DNA of 49,427 bases from Candidatus Rifleibacteriota bacterium (lineage in GTDB: Bacteria; Riflebacteria; Ozemobacteria; Ozemobacterales; Ozemobacteraceae): positions 1 to 49,427 of the forward strand of contig JAKJFO010000008.1 of the NCBI GenBank assembly GCA_022704885.1, written 5' to 3'. The stretch's first letter is position 1. The number at the start of each line of letters is the position of its first letter. The position numbers and the translations under genes were made by a program. Below the pieces are notes generated by a model. That model was not told the DNA's origin and ran no database searches. It worked only from the letters and a program-made list of their open reading frames with translations. Positions 18,457 through 26,930 of the stretch are shown here, piece after piece.

Positions 18457-19872
18457 TCAGACAACTGCTTTGACAGGGGTGTCGCTGAAAGTGAGGCTGC
18501 GTGCACGCATCGACTCAAGAACCTCGGGGCCTACCCGGGTGATGCTGCCGGCTCCCATGGTAAAAACCACATCGCCAGGTTCAACGAAGTTCAGCAGATG
18601 GAGTTTTACGTCGTCGACGTTTTTGACCATCTTCACCTTACGGCGGTTGGCTACCGGCATGTGATCGAGAATCACACGACTGGTAACTCCCGGAATCGGC
18701 TGTTCTGAGGCCGGATAAATATCGGTGATGAAAAGCTTGTCGCAATTTTCGAAGCAACGCCCGAATTCGTGCGACAGAAACATGGTTCGCGAATAACGAT
18801 GTGGCTGAAAAACCACCACGACACGTCGCGCACCCAGTGACGATGCTGCTTCAAGGGTTGCTTTGATTTCGTTGGGGTGATGCCCGTAATCGTCGATAAA
18901 AGTAACGCCTTCGCATTCGCCCTTCTTCTCGAAGCGTCTGCCGGCGCCATGGAAATGATCGAAGCCGGTCTGAATTTCGCTGAGAGTCATGCCAATCTCA
19001 GTGCAGAATGCGATGACAGACAGAGCGTTGAGCACATTGTGCCGGCCCGGTACAGAAAGCGTGAAGCGCCCGTAATTCTGGCCGGCGACTGTGAGGTCGA
19101 AGCTCGAACCGAATGGCTGATAGCTGATGTTGGCGGCCATAAAGTCTGCCGGCGTGTCGATACCATAAGTAACCGTGCGCAACTTCTCAGGCACGGCCAG
19201 GTTTCGGGTGAGGGTATCGTCGGCGCACATGAACAGTGCACCTTCGGGTGATATGTGGCTGGCAAAAACTTCAAAAGCCTTGATGATGGCTGCTATGCTG
19301 TCGTAGTGATCGAGGTGGTCGTTGTCGATATTGGTGACTACGCCATACTGTGGAAAATATTTGAGAAAGGTCGCATCACTCTCGTCAGCTTCGGCCACGA
19401 AAAGTTCCGAATGGCCGGCAGATGAATAGCCGTTCAGGGCAGCGACGTAACCGCCGATGACACAGGTGGGGTCTTTGTCGGTAACCTTAAGTACTGTGGC
19501 CAGCATAGAGCTGACTGTGGTTTTGCCATGGCAACCCGCAACCGCGATGCCGCATTTTGAATCGAGAAACAGTTCAGCAAGGAGGTCTGATCGATGCAGA
19601 ACCGGTATGTTACGCTTGTGGGCTCCGACCAGCTCAGGATTGTCCGATTTGATGGCGGTAGATACAACTACTCGACCGGTGTCGGCCGGCAGATTGCACG
19701 CGCTATGTCCGATGAAAATGTCGACTCCACGCGCTTTGAGAGCTTCAGTGCGCTCGCTCTCAGAAATGTCTGATCCTGAAATGATGTAGCCACGATTGAG
19801 GAAGATGTGGGCCAGGCCGCTCATTCCAACGCCGCCGATTCCTATGAAGTGAATCCTGCATTGTTTAGTCAT
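18457..19872 (-). CDS. murC: UDP-N-acetylmuramate–L-alanine ligase
   Basis: The protein has 471 residues and catalyses ATP-dependent addition of L-Ala to UDP-MurNAc, the first peptide step of peptidoglycan precursor synthesis in the cytoplasm. The UDP-binding loop is GIGGVGMSG (11-19) and the ATP loop is GCHGKTT (113-119). Further Mur-ligase motifs are EADESD, the central TNIDNDHLDHY, DDYGHHPNEI and FQPHRYSRT, all typical of MurC rather than MurD-F. The ATG at 19872 is preferred: AAGGAGG lies upstream, with a somewhat long gap of about 14 nt, and would be inside the coding sequence if the GTG at 19902 were used. murC stands apart from any other dcw-cluster gene here. Confidence 0.96.
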   Translation of the reverse strand: MTKQCRIHFIGIGGVGMSGLAHIFLNRGYIISGSDISESERTEALKARGVDIFIGHSACNLPADTGRVVVSTAIKSDNPELVGAHKRNIPVLHRSDLLAELFLDSKCGIAVAGCHGKTTVSSMLATVLKVTDKDPTCVIGGYVAALNGYSSAGHSELFVAEADESDATFLKYFPQYGVVTNIDNDHLDHYDSIAAIIKAFEVFASHISPEGALFMCADDTLTRNLAVPEKLRTVTYGIDTPADFMAANISYQPFGSSFDLTVAGQNYGRFTLSVPGRHNVLNALSVIAFCTEIGMTLSEIQTGFDHFHGAGRRFEKKGECEGVTFIDDYGHHPNEIKATLEAASSLGARRVVVVFQPHRYSRTMFLSHEFGRCFENCDKLFITDIYPASEQPIPGVTSRVILDHMPVANRRKVKMVKNVDDVKLHLLNFVEPGDVVFTMGAGSITRVGPEVLESMRARSLTFSDTPVKAVV

Positions 19873-19900
19873 TTTTTTTATATCGCGCCTCCTTGCAGTC

Positions 19901-19918
19901 ACCTGCCTGCTGACAGGT
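19901..19918 (-). promoter_or_regulatory. Short hairpin in the murC leader
   Basis: ACCTG (19901-19905) pairs with CAGGT (19914-19918) around an 8-nt loop, next to the AAGGAGG site of murC. On the plus strand it is followed by a T-run, but no plus-strand gene ends here. It may influence murC translation, or be chance. Confidence 0.25.
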
Positions 19919-19925
19919 ATTTTTC

Positions 19926-19953
19926 TTAATATTTATCGACAGTTATCTGTAAA
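19926..19953 (-). promoter_or_regulatory. Possible promoter upstream of murC
   Basis: On the minus strand TTTACA (19953-19948) is spaced 16 bp from TATTAA (19931-19926). The match is moderate. The rest of 19954-20056 shows no clear element. Confidence 0.3.
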
Positions 19954-20056
19954 TGTTTAAGAAAAATCTCAGATCGACTGCAAATCATTGGAATGAGTGC
20001 ACCCTTTAACGGCGTTCAAAAATAGCACAGATCTGAGGTATTTGCAAGAAAGCGAT

Positions 20057-20338
20057 TCAGGCGGATTTCCGGCGAAACAGCAGGCAGTGTTCGCCTGAAG
20101 TCGAAAAAACTACCATTGATGGAATTTGCGCCGATTTGAAACCATGTGCCTTGCATCCGTAAGGAGTCGCCGTTTCCCAGGTTATGTAGAAGCTTATACA
20201 TTCGCGACAGTTCACCCGTGGGGTAGACGGTGCAGAGTTCTTGCCCTCTTTGGGTTGAAGTCTGGTAACAGTCGTTTTTGACTGGTTGGCAAGCGTGCGT
20301 GCCAGCTGTCTGCGGATTATCGGATCTGGCCATTTCAT
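20057..20338 (-). CDS. Small Cys-containing conserved protein (PYGCxAxGFKS family)
   Basis: The protein has 93 residues. The C-terminal half contains CRECISFY, PYGCKAHGFKS, and SGEHCLLF before a basic end. I recall this Cys/Gly/Pro pattern as a small uncharacterised family common in anaerobic and other proteobacteria; that recollection has not been checked. The four Cys could bind a metal or be redox active. The N-terminal 40 residues are basic and poorly patterned. A 105-codon frame over the same DNA (20016-20333) has no such pattern and was rejected. The gene is on the same strand as murC but 184 bp upstream of it, and divergent from the M48 protease. Confidence 0.65.
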   Translation of the reverse strand: MKWPDPIIRRQLARTLANQSKTTVTRLQPKEGKNSAPSTPRVNCRECISFYITWETATPYGCKAHGFKSAQIPSMVVFSTSGEHCLLFRRKSA

Positions 20339-20461
20339 GTGTTCAATCTACCACTATCAGAGTTTTTTGAAAATAGTTCCGCTTAAAAAAACTGCCGTCT
20401 ACATACAAAGAGGGAATATTTGACTGTGAATTGCTGATAAATCAAGGCAGGCATTGACAGG

Positions 20462-21742
20462 ATGCTGCACAGCGAATACATTGAATGCATGAGTGCAGAG
20501 AAAGTCGAAAAACTTTTCTGGCTGCTTGTCATAACCTGGTGCGTTCTCAGGATCGTTCTGATGGGCAGTCAGTATCTGGGAAATACCGACACCGTTTTTC
20601 GGGAGTCGGTGCTGCGTCATTTCACTGAGGCAGACATTTCTGCTGGCCGCGAATATGCTCTTTATGGCTTCTGGTTTCGGGTGTTATACGGCTTTTTGCT
20701 GGTTGGTGCCCTGATTGCCATGCTGCGGCTTGGTTTCTTTGAGAGCCTCTGGCAGAAAGCCGGTGCACATCAAGGTGCTGGCCTGCTTCGTCAGGACCTG
20801 CTGTTCATTATGGGCAGTCTGCTGATCATTCAGCTGCTGTCTTTCCCTTCTTCTGTATATCTGGGTTACTGGTGCGAAGCCGAAAGCGGCTTCTCCAATA
20901 TCGGTTTTGGCGGCTGGCTGTTTCGTTATTTCAAGTCGCTGCTGCTTGGCACTGGTCTGCAGACATTGGCAATACTTGTTCTTCTCGCGGTAATTCGATG
21001 GTTCCCGCAAAAATGGCATGTTCTGGTGCCTTTTGTCATGGGACTTTTCGCACTGACAGTTACTTTGCTCGCTCCAGTTGTTATAACGCCTCTGTTTTAC
21101 CGGCAGACCCCCCTCGCCGAGGGCAAATTCAGGGCCGATATTCTCGGTATGGCTTACCAGGCCGGCATGGAAGTGGACGAGGTGTATGTAATAGATGAAA
21201 GCCGCTATTCAAAACACACCAATGCCTATTTTACAGGTGTCGGCAGTCATCGACGTATCGTTCTCTACGATAATCTCATTAAAAGCCACACTCCAGAAGA
21301 AGCTGCTCTTATCTTTGCGCATGAAGCCGGACACTGGAAATACAACCATGTAGCGTGGGGATTGAGCCTCGGTGTTTTTGGTATGCTGTTCATCGCAATC
21401 GCATATCGCGCGCTTTTTCCGATGCTGGCGCAGGTAGGCTGGTTCGGACTCAAAGACGTCGCTGGCGCCTCCGGCCTGCCCTTTCTGCTGCTGCTGGTGA
21501 TGGTTCTGCAGCTTTTTGTCGCGCCAGTTGAGAGTCAGATCAGCCAGTTCATGGAAAGACAGGCAGACCGGTTCGCTCTCGAGCTCACCGGTCTGCGTGA
21601 TGATTTTATCGGTGCTCAGGTCAGGCTGTCGCGCGACAACCGCTCTGATCTGCTGCCTTCGCCTCTGCGCGTTTTCTGGCTGTATTCGCACCCGCCGGCA
21701 ATAGAACGCATTCGCATGGCAGAAGAATTCAAACCGCTTTAA
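20462..21742 (+). CDS. M48 family (Ste24-like) integral membrane zinc protease
   Basis: The protein has 426 residues. Several membrane helices occur before the active site (near 18-38, 72-95, 115-140, 155-182, 185-210) and two after (near 295-320, 335-355). The zinc motif HEAGH is at 287-291 and Glu365 in MERQAD is the third ligand, matching CAAX-prenyl-protease-1/Ste24-type peptidases. In bacteria these act on membrane or misfolded proteins rather than prenylated ones. The ATG at 20462 is favoured by GGCAGG ten bases upstream; an ATG at codon 10 is the alternative. The TAA shares TTAA with the stop of the convergent gene. Confidence 0.92.
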   Translation: MLHSEYIECMSAEKVEKLFWLLVITWCVLRIVLMGSQYLGNTDTVFRESVLRHFTEADISAGREYALYGFWFRVLYGFLLVGALIAMLRLGFFESLWQKAGAHQGAGLLRQDLLFIMGSLLIIQLLSFPSSVYLGYWCEAESGFSNIGFGGWLFRYFKSLLLGTGLQTLAILVLLAVIRWFPQKWHVLVPFVMGLFALTVTLLAPVVITPLFYRQTPLAEGKFRADILGMAYQAGMEVDEVYVIDESRYSKHTNAYFTGVGSHRRIVLYDNLIKSHTPEEAALIFAHEAGHWKYNHVAWGLSLGVFGMLFIAIAYRALFPMLAQVGWFGLKDVAGASGLPFLLLLVMVLQLFVAPVESQISQFMERQADRFALELTGLRDDFIGAQVRLSRDNRSDLLPSPLRVFWLYSHPPAIERIRMAEEFKPL

Positions 21743-23184
21743 ATTACACTTTCCTGGTTGTTCAGTGACAGTATCAGGCTGTCGACGCCGAATTCCTTTT
21801 TGAAGCGGTTCGAGAAATCAACAATTTTGACCACCTGGTTGTTGAGATCCCATTTCGATGAGTTGCCGCAAAGCAGTTTGCAGAGAGTGTTGTTTCGGGT
21901 AATCGGGCCCTTGACGCTGACTTTGCGTAAAACCTGTGACAGCTCGGCAACTCCGCTTTCAATCCAGCGGCTGGCGAGTTCGGCTTTTGCCGGCTGATCT
22001 TCAAAGGTCGGCACAAAGAGGCCGATGCTCTGATCAAACAGTATATCAACGCTCTGTTCGGCACAGACTTTTGCCAGCGGGTGATCCGGGCTTGTCTGAA
22101 CCAGCAGCTGCTGCTCCGGATCACGCTTTCCCTGAAGCTCCTTGCTGAAAGGAATTTCAAAGCTGATGCGCTCGCGATCCTTGTCGGTAATCAGGCTTTC
22201 CTGGTTCGGGTCGTTGGTCGTATGATTGACTCCGAATACGATCTTCTCAGGTGCTACCTTCCAGCCGCGGCGGGTTTCATCGAAGTGATCCATCAGCCCG
22301 GTTATCGAAACGTTTTTGCTCGAAATCAGATAGACGATCTTGTCGCAGTTCTGCACGATCTCTTTGGTGACCTTGGTATACATCGAGCTGGAATCGACTA
22401 CGACATATTCATGATTTTCGAGAACCGTCTGCATCAGCGAAAATGTATGAAATTCCTTGAGTCTGATATCGGTCAAACCGTTTTCCTGCGGCAGAATGGT
22501 GAGCAGACCGCAGGGGGCCTTTACCACATATTGCGACAGATCTCTGATTTTTTCGCGGTCGACGAGTTCGTCGATGATGCGCGAACGCTTTTCGACTCCG
22601 AGACTTCTCGCTACTCTTTCGTCGCGCAGATTCGGGTCATAAAGCAGCACGTCCTGCCCGAGTTCTTTCATCATCGCCATCGCCAGGTTGCGCGCAAACA
22701 AACTTTTGCCGGAAGATGTGTCTGGCCCAAGAACCGCATAAACATTGTGCATTCTGGTCTGGGCCGCGCCGATATTGGTTTTTGACAGACGGTTGCAGAG
22801 AGTTTTGATGATACTCAAAGAGACACCCGGGCTGGTGTGCAGCAGTTTGCGAAAGCTGTCTTTGGTCAGTTTTATCAATTCTGTTTCAGCCAGGGCCACT
22901 GACGAGGCATTACGCGGTTCTTCAGTCAAAAGTGCCATTTCGCCGAAATATTCGCCGAGTTTGAGGTGGGTCAGAATCTTTTTGCCGCCACGGCCGTCAT
23001 CACAGTAGATCTGAACGATACCTGACTTGATAATGTACATCGCGTCAGCCTGCTGCCCTTCTTTGCAGATAATGGCATCGCGAACGAATTCTACGACTTC
23101 AGCCTGCTTGCTGACGTTATTGAGTTCTTCTTCAGACAGGTCGGCAAACAGCGATACACCCTTCAAAAAATCAGTCTGAACCAT
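21739..23184 (-). CDS. Cyclic-nucleotide-binding domain fused to a CpaE/MinD-like P-loop ATPase
   Basis: The protein has 481 residues from the ATG at 23184 (GAGGAG upstream). Residues about 5-125 are a CRP-type cNMP-binding domain with a near-canonical phosphate-binding cassette, GEYFGEMALL...PRNASSV (78-96), with Glu82 and Arg91 in place. No DNA-binding helix-turn-helix follows. Instead residues about 146-400 form a MinD/CpaE (TadZ)-like domain: Walker A GPDTSSGKS (153-161) without the usual signature Lys, then LLYDPNLRD and a Walker B-like YVVVDSSS. The last 80 residues are helical. A cyclic nucleotide might therefore control a localisation ATPase, possibly of the Tad machine encoded at 9058-12962. 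That link is inference. The promoter is at 23220-23248. Confidence 0.88.
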   Translation of the reverse strand: MVQTDFLKGVSLFADLSEEELNNVSKQAEVVEFVRDAIICKEGQQADAMYIIKSGIVQIYCDDGRGGKKILTHLKLGEYFGEMALLTEEPRNASSVALAETELIKLTKDSFRKLLHTSPGVSLSIIKTLCNRLSKTNIGAAQTRMHNVYAVLGPDTSSGKSLFARNLAMAMMKELGQDVLLYDPNLRDERVARSLGVEKRSRIIDELVDREKIRDLSQYVVKAPCGLLTILPQENGLTDIRLKEFHTFSLMQTVLENHEYVVVDSSSMYTKVTKEIVQNCDKIVYLISSKNVSITGLMDHFDETRRGWKVAPEKIVFGVNHTTNDPNQESLITDKDRERISFEIPFSKELQGKRDPEQQLLVQTSPDHPLAKVCAEQSVDILFDQSIGLFVPTFEDQPAKAELASRWIESGVAELSQVLRKVSVKGPITRNNTLCKLLCGNSSKWDLNNQVVKIVDFSNRFKKEFGVDSLILSLNNQESVI

Positions 23185-23219
23185 AGTAGCTCCTCGATAT
23201 GCGGTTGATCTATGAGAAC

Positions 23220-23248
23220 ATGCTACAAACGGCAAAGCTGCATGTCAA
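23220..23248 (-). promoter_or_regulatory. Sigma70-type promoter for the cNMP–ATPase gene
   Basis: On the minus strand a perfect TTGACA (23248-23243) is spaced 17 bp from TAGCAT (23225-23220), which is 36 nt before the ATG at 23184. Confidence 0.6.
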
Positions 23249-23291
23249 TAGATTAGTTCTGGGCGATTCCACAATCAGCTGGACTAAAAAA

Positions 23292-23320
23292 TTGATAATT
23301 CTCAGCTTTTTGCTTAAAAT
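23292..23320 (+). promoter_or_regulatory. Sigma70-type promoter for the rlmI-like operon
   Basis: TTGATA (23292-23297) is spaced 17 bp from TAAAAT (23315-23320), 26 nt before the ATG at 23346. It diverges from the promoter at 23220-23248. Confidence 0.6.
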
Positions 23321-23345
23321 GAGGCAGATTATCAAGGAAGTGTAT

Positions 23346-24527
23346 ATGAGCAGCCATCGCCTGTATTTGAAGAAAAACAAAGAATTTTCGTTGATGAAGG
23401 GCCATCCATGGGCCTATGGCGAGGCTTTTCGCGAAGTCCCCGAACGACTGGCGACCGGCGATCTGGTCGAGGTGCGTTCGCATCGCGATCAGCTGATGGG
23501 CTTTGGCTATGCCGATGTCGACTCTAAAATTTTGGTGCGCATGCTGCCTCTTGCCAACGGAGAAACTCTGTCGGCTGGAATCGGCCGGCTGGTGCGCGCA
23601 GCCGTCGCCATGCGTCTCGAACGTTTTTCGGGCGGCGAGACTACAGCTTACCGTCTGGTTAACGGCGAGGGCGACTCAATACCCGGGCTGATAATCGATC
23701 GTTACGATCGTGCCGTTTCTCTGCAGATTTATTCTCTCGGGCTTGAACCGGCTTTGCCGGCAGTTGTGAAGGCAATAAGAGAGCTGCTGCCCGAGGTAAA
23801 GTGGGTCTGGCGACGCAACCAGATACGTTTGGCACGGGCCGATGCCGCCGGTCTGATATATGGCAGCAATCTTCCCGACAAGATCGAGTTCAGAGAGTAT
23901 GGCCTCAAATTCAGTACCGATCTGGTTAACGGTCAGAAAACCGGTTTTTTTCTTGATCAACGCGAAAACCGCAATCTTGTCAGATCGGTCGCTTCAGGCC
24001 GCAGTTTTTTGAATGTTTGTGGCTATACTGGCGCTTTTACAGTTGCAGCCGCGGCTGGCGGGGCAACCCATTCGGTTACCGTCGATATCGCCAGGCCGGC
24101 ACTGATCGAAGCCGAGCGCAATTTACGCCTGAATTCTCTCGCACTGCCGTCGCACAAGCTGGTTGCGGCCGACATGTACGAGTATCTTACCCAGTGCCGC
24201 CAGGGCAGTTTCGATCTGGTGGTGCTCGACCCACCTTCGATGGCCAAAAACCGCCGTGATGCCGAAAAGGCTCTGCGGGCTTATCGCCGACTCAATCAGC
24301 TTGGGGCAAAAGTTGTCAGTAGCGGTGGCTACCTGTTTACAGCTTCCTGCACCAGCCAGGTAAGCCGAGAAGAGTTTCTTGAATCGGTCAGAGACGGGGT
24401 GGCCGCCGCCGGCCGGCGAGCCATGATCGTGCATGAGTCATTTCATGCCGCCGATCACCCGATCGCTCTGGCTCACCCTGAAGGCCGCTATCTCAAGGGC
24501 CTGCTGCTTAAAATCTGCCAGGAATGA
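23346..24527 (+). CDS. Class I SAM-dependent rRNA methyltransferase, RlmI-like
   Basis: The protein has 393 residues from the ATG at 23346 (AAGGAAG five bases upstream; the longer frame has no such site). An N-terminal PUA domain (about 1-75) is followed by an RlmI-type linker domain and a Rossmann methyltransferase fold: NVCGYTGAFTVAAAAGG is the SAM-binding motif, LDPPS (294-298) is motif IV, and TASCTSQV carries the Cys typical of m5C enzymes. RlmI methylates C1962 of 23S rRNA in E. coli. The orthology here is likely but not proven. It is translationally linked to the following nudix gene. Confidence 0.9.
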   Translation: MSSHRLYLKKNKEFSLMKGHPWAYGEAFREVPERLATGDLVEVRSHRDQLMGFGYADVDSKILVRMLPLANGETLSAGIGRLVRAAVAMRLERFSGGETTAYRLVNGEGDSIPGLIIDRYDRAVSLQIYSLGLEPALPAVVKAIRELLPEVKWVWRRNQIRLARADAAGLIYGSNLPDKIEFREYGLKFSTDLVNGQKTGFFLDQRENRNLVRSVASGRSFLNVCGYTGAFTVAAAAGGATHSVTVDIARPALIEAERNLRLNSLALPSHKLVAADMYEYLTQCRQGSFDLVVLDPPSMAKNRRDAEKALRAYRRLNQLGAKVVSSGGYLFTASCTSQVSREEFLESVRDGVAAAGRRAMIVHESFHAADHPIALAHPEGRYLKGLLLKICQE

Positions 24528-24532
24528 CTGTA

Positions 24533-24964
24533 ATGAAAGATACTGCGATAAATGTGGCGGCAGCCGTGCTGGTGCATGGCCGCAAGGTGCTGCTGGCCCG
24601 CCGCCGCGGTGGCTACCTCGACAATCTCTGGGAGTTTCCGGGTGGCAAGTTCGAAGAGAACGAATCAGCCGGTCATGCCGCTCATCGCGAGCTGGTAGAA
24701 GAGCTTGACATCAGAATTGTGCCGGGGCATACACTGCTCGTGCTCGAACATGCATACCCCGATAAAACCGTGCGCCTGCATTTTGTCAGCTGTCGGCTCA
24801 GCGACACGCCAAAGGAGTGTCTTGAGAGAACGCTGATAAATCCTGAAGTCGGCTGGTTCTCACCCGATGAATTTCCGCTCGGCGAATTCTGCCCGGCCGA
24901 CCGCATCGCCGCTGGTCACCTGCCCTGGAAACAAATAATCAATTGCGAGGAAAGAAATGAATGA
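24533..24964 (+). CDS. MutT/Nudix family NTP pyrophosphohydrolase
   Basis: The protein has 143 residues from the ATG at 24533, which has AGGA eight bases upstream; an ATG at 24524 overlapping the rlmI stop (ATGA) would add three residues. The Nudix box runs from Gly38 through Glu44, Arg52-Glu53, Glu56-Glu57 to Ile60, with Asp in place of the final Gly. WEFPGGKFEENE is characteristic of the MutT/NudG group that hydrolyses oxidised or modified nucleoside triphosphates. The exact substrate is unknown. Its end overlaps the butyrate kinase start by 8 bp. Confidence 0.9.
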   Translation: MKDTAINVAAAVLVHGRKVLLARRRGGYLDNLWEFPGGKFEENESAGHAAHRELVEELDIRIVPGHTLLVLEHAYPDKTVRLHFVSCRLSDTPKECLERTLINPEVGWFSPDEFPLGEFCPADRIAAGHLPWKQIINCEERNE

Positions 24965-26024
24965 AAAACTGATTCTGGTTATCAACCCCGGGTCGACTTC
25001 GACCAAAATAGCTTTATTTAATGCTCTCGAGCCGCTCAAGGAAATCGACATCACCCATCAGGCCTCAGAGCTGGCGAAGTTTTCCAGTAATCTCGAGCAG
25101 CTTGATTTTCGTTTTGCCGAAGTCGAAAAGGCACTGAAAGCATGGAATTGCCGCCCCGAAGATCTCAAGGCGGTAATTGGCCGAGGTGGCCCTCTCAAGC
25201 CTTTGAGCGGCGGGGTATATCATGTCGGCGAGTCGCTGATGAAAGACCTGCAGAGCGGTAAACTGGTGGATCACGCATCGATTCTGGGGGGACTGATTGC
25301 CTGCCGCGTAGCCGCTGCAGCAAAGATTCCGGCATATATCGCCGACCCGGTTTCTGTCGATGAATTTGATGATATTGCCAGAATCAGCGGCTGGCCAGAA
25401 CTGCCCCGCATATCTCTGTCACACGCGCTCAATATCAAGGCGGTTGTGGCCGAGGTTGCCGCCGACAGCGGCAGAAAATCTGAAGACATGAATTATATCG
25501 TCGCCCATCTCGGTGGCGGCTTTTCGATAGCGGCACATCAGAAAGGGCGCCAGATCGACGTCAACAACGCCAATGATGCCGGTCCGTTTTCGCCGGAGCG
25601 ATCTGGCACGCTGCCGCTTACCGGGCTGCTTAAACTTGCCTGCAGCGGCAAACATAGCTTTGGCGAACTCAAAAAGATGCTGATCGGCAAGGGGGGACTG
25701 GTCGCTCACCTCGGCACTTCAGATTGTCGCGAAGTTGCAAAGCGTATCGATGCCGGTGATGAAAAGGCGAAGCTGGTGCTCGAAGCCATGGCTTACCAGA
25801 TTGCCAAAGAGATTGGCGCGATGGCTACGGTCATGAAGGGCAGGGTAGACGCGATTATTCTTACCGGTGGTGTTGCCCACAATCCTAAAGTTGTGCCATG
25901 GATCAAAGAAAGAGTTGAATTTATTGCGCCGGTAATTGTAAAACCCGGGCAGAATGAGCTTAAAGCGCTGGCCGCGCACGCCTGTCGTGCTCTTGCCGAC
26001 GCTTCGGTCGTTAAAGAATACTGA
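24957..26024 (+). CDS. buk: Butyrate kinase
   Basis: The protein has 355 residues, the usual length for the family, and converts butyryl phosphate and ADP to butyrate and ATP. The ASKHA-fold signatures are present: the N-terminal INPGSTSTKIALF, the central IVAHLGGGFSIAAH, the NNANDAGPFSPERSGTLP loop characteristic of butyrate rather than acetate kinases, and ILTGGVAHN near the C-terminus. GAGGAAAGAA precedes the ATG. The gene overlaps the nudix gene by 8 bp and is followed 18 bp later by the phosphotransbutyrylase, completing the pathway from butyryl-CoA to butyrate. Branched-chain acyl substrates are also possible. Confidence 0.95.
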   Translation: MNEKLILVINPGSTSTKIALFNALEPLKEIDITHQASELAKFSSNLEQLDFRFAEVEKALKAWNCRPEDLKAVIGRGGPLKPLSGGVYHVGESLMKDLQSGKLVDHASILGGLIACRVAAAAKIPAYIADPVSVDEFDDIARISGWPELPRISLSHALNIKAVVAEVAADSGRKSEDMNYIVAHLGGGFSIAAHQKGRQIDVNNANDAGPFSPERSGTLPLTGLLKLACSGKHSFGELKKMLIGKGGLVAHLGTSDCREVAKRIDAGDEKAKLVLEAMAYQIAKEIGAMATVMKGRVDAIILTGGVAHNPKVVPWIKERVEFIAPVIVKPGQNELKALAAHACRALADASVVKEY

Positions 26025-26042
26025 TCTAGGAAAGGATTTGCC

Positions 26043-26930
26043 ATGAATTTTGCTGATGTAGACAAGCTTCTTGGAACGCGCAAGGTACCTATGGCCGTAT
26101 GCATGCCCGAAGATATCGATACCGTATCGGCGGCATACGAAGCCAGCAATCATGGTTTTGTCGAATGTATATTCGTTGGTAACCGGGATATGATAAAGGG
26201 TTGTATTGATAAGGCTGCTCCCGGTTTCAGCCCCGAGATCATTCACTGTGAAACGCCAGAAGAAGCTGCGTTCAAGTCGGTCGAGCTGATTCGTCAGAAC
26301 CGCGCCAGCGCCCTGATGAAAGGCTCGATCTCGACGCCGGTGCTTCTCAAGGCCATTTTGAATTCTGAGACTGGCATCAAAAAATCGAATGTTCTTTCAC
26401 ATGTTCTGATATTCGAGTGGGAGAACAGCCTGCGCTTTCTAACTGATGGCGGCATGCTTACGCATCCAAGTCTTGAAGAAAAGATCGAACTGATCAACAA
26501 CAGCCGGGCGCTTGCCCGCAAGCTGGGGGTTGAGGTTGCGAGAGTGGCGGTTCTCTCATCGGTTGAAAAGGTGAACCCGAAGATGCCGAGCACGGTCGAT
26601 GCGGCTGTGTTGTCGAAAATGGGTGAACGCAAGCAGTTTGGCAGTGACTGTATCGTTGAAGGCCCGCTGGCACTCGATAATGCGATATCACTGGAATCAG
26701 CGCACCACAAGGGTTTGTTCAACGAAGTGGTGGGGCGCGCTGACATTCTGGTTGCTCCAGATATTGATACCGGCAACATTCTCGGCAAAATTCTGCTGTA
26801 TTTCGGTAACACCCAGGCAGCCGGCCTGATCGTCGGCGCACAGTGTCCGGTGGTTATGCTGTCTCGCTCTGACGACAGACAGACCCGCATGAACTCGATA
26901 AAGCTGGCGCTGGCCGCCGGAAAAATGTAA
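26043..26930 (+). CDS. ptb: Phosphate butyryltransferase
   Basis: The protein has 295 residues and belongs to the phosphate acetyl/butyryltransferase family. It exchanges CoA of butyryl-CoA for phosphate, feeding the kinase encoded just upstream. Visible family features are ALMKGSISTPVLLKAIL, the SHVLIFE strand, FLTDGGMLTHPSLEEK, VEGPLALDNAIS, and DIDTGNILGKIL, all typical of Ptb. AAAGGA precedes the ATG. The order buk then ptb is the reverse of the ptb-buk order of Clostridium. The TAA abuts the stop codon of the convergent gene at 26931. Confidence 0.95.
   Translation: MNFADVDKLLGTRKVPMAVCMPEDIDTVSAAYEASNHGFVECIFVGNRDMIKGCIDKAAPGFSPEIIHCETPEEAAFKSVELIRQNRASALMKGSISTPVLLKAILNSETGIKKSNVLSHVLIFEWENSLRFLTDGGMLTHPSLEEKIELINNSRALARKLGVEVARVAVLSSVEKVNPKMPSTVDAAVLSKMGERKQFGSDCIVEGPLALDNAISLESAHHKGLFNEVVGRADILVAPDIDTGNILGKILLYFGNTQAAGLIVGAQCPVVMLSRSDDRQTRMNSIKLALAAGKM

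Noticed and set aside
19901..19930. Hairpin plus T-run read as a plus-strand terminator
   Set aside because: No plus-strand gene ends there; kept only as a low-confidence element of the murC leader.
20016..20333. 105-codon minus-strand frame overlapping the four-Cys protein
   Set aside because: The alternate frame has the conserved PYGC...GFKS pattern; this one has none.
22081..22785. 234-codon plus-strand frame inside the cNMP–ATPase gene
   Set aside because: Antisense to a gene with clear domain motifs; no start signals.
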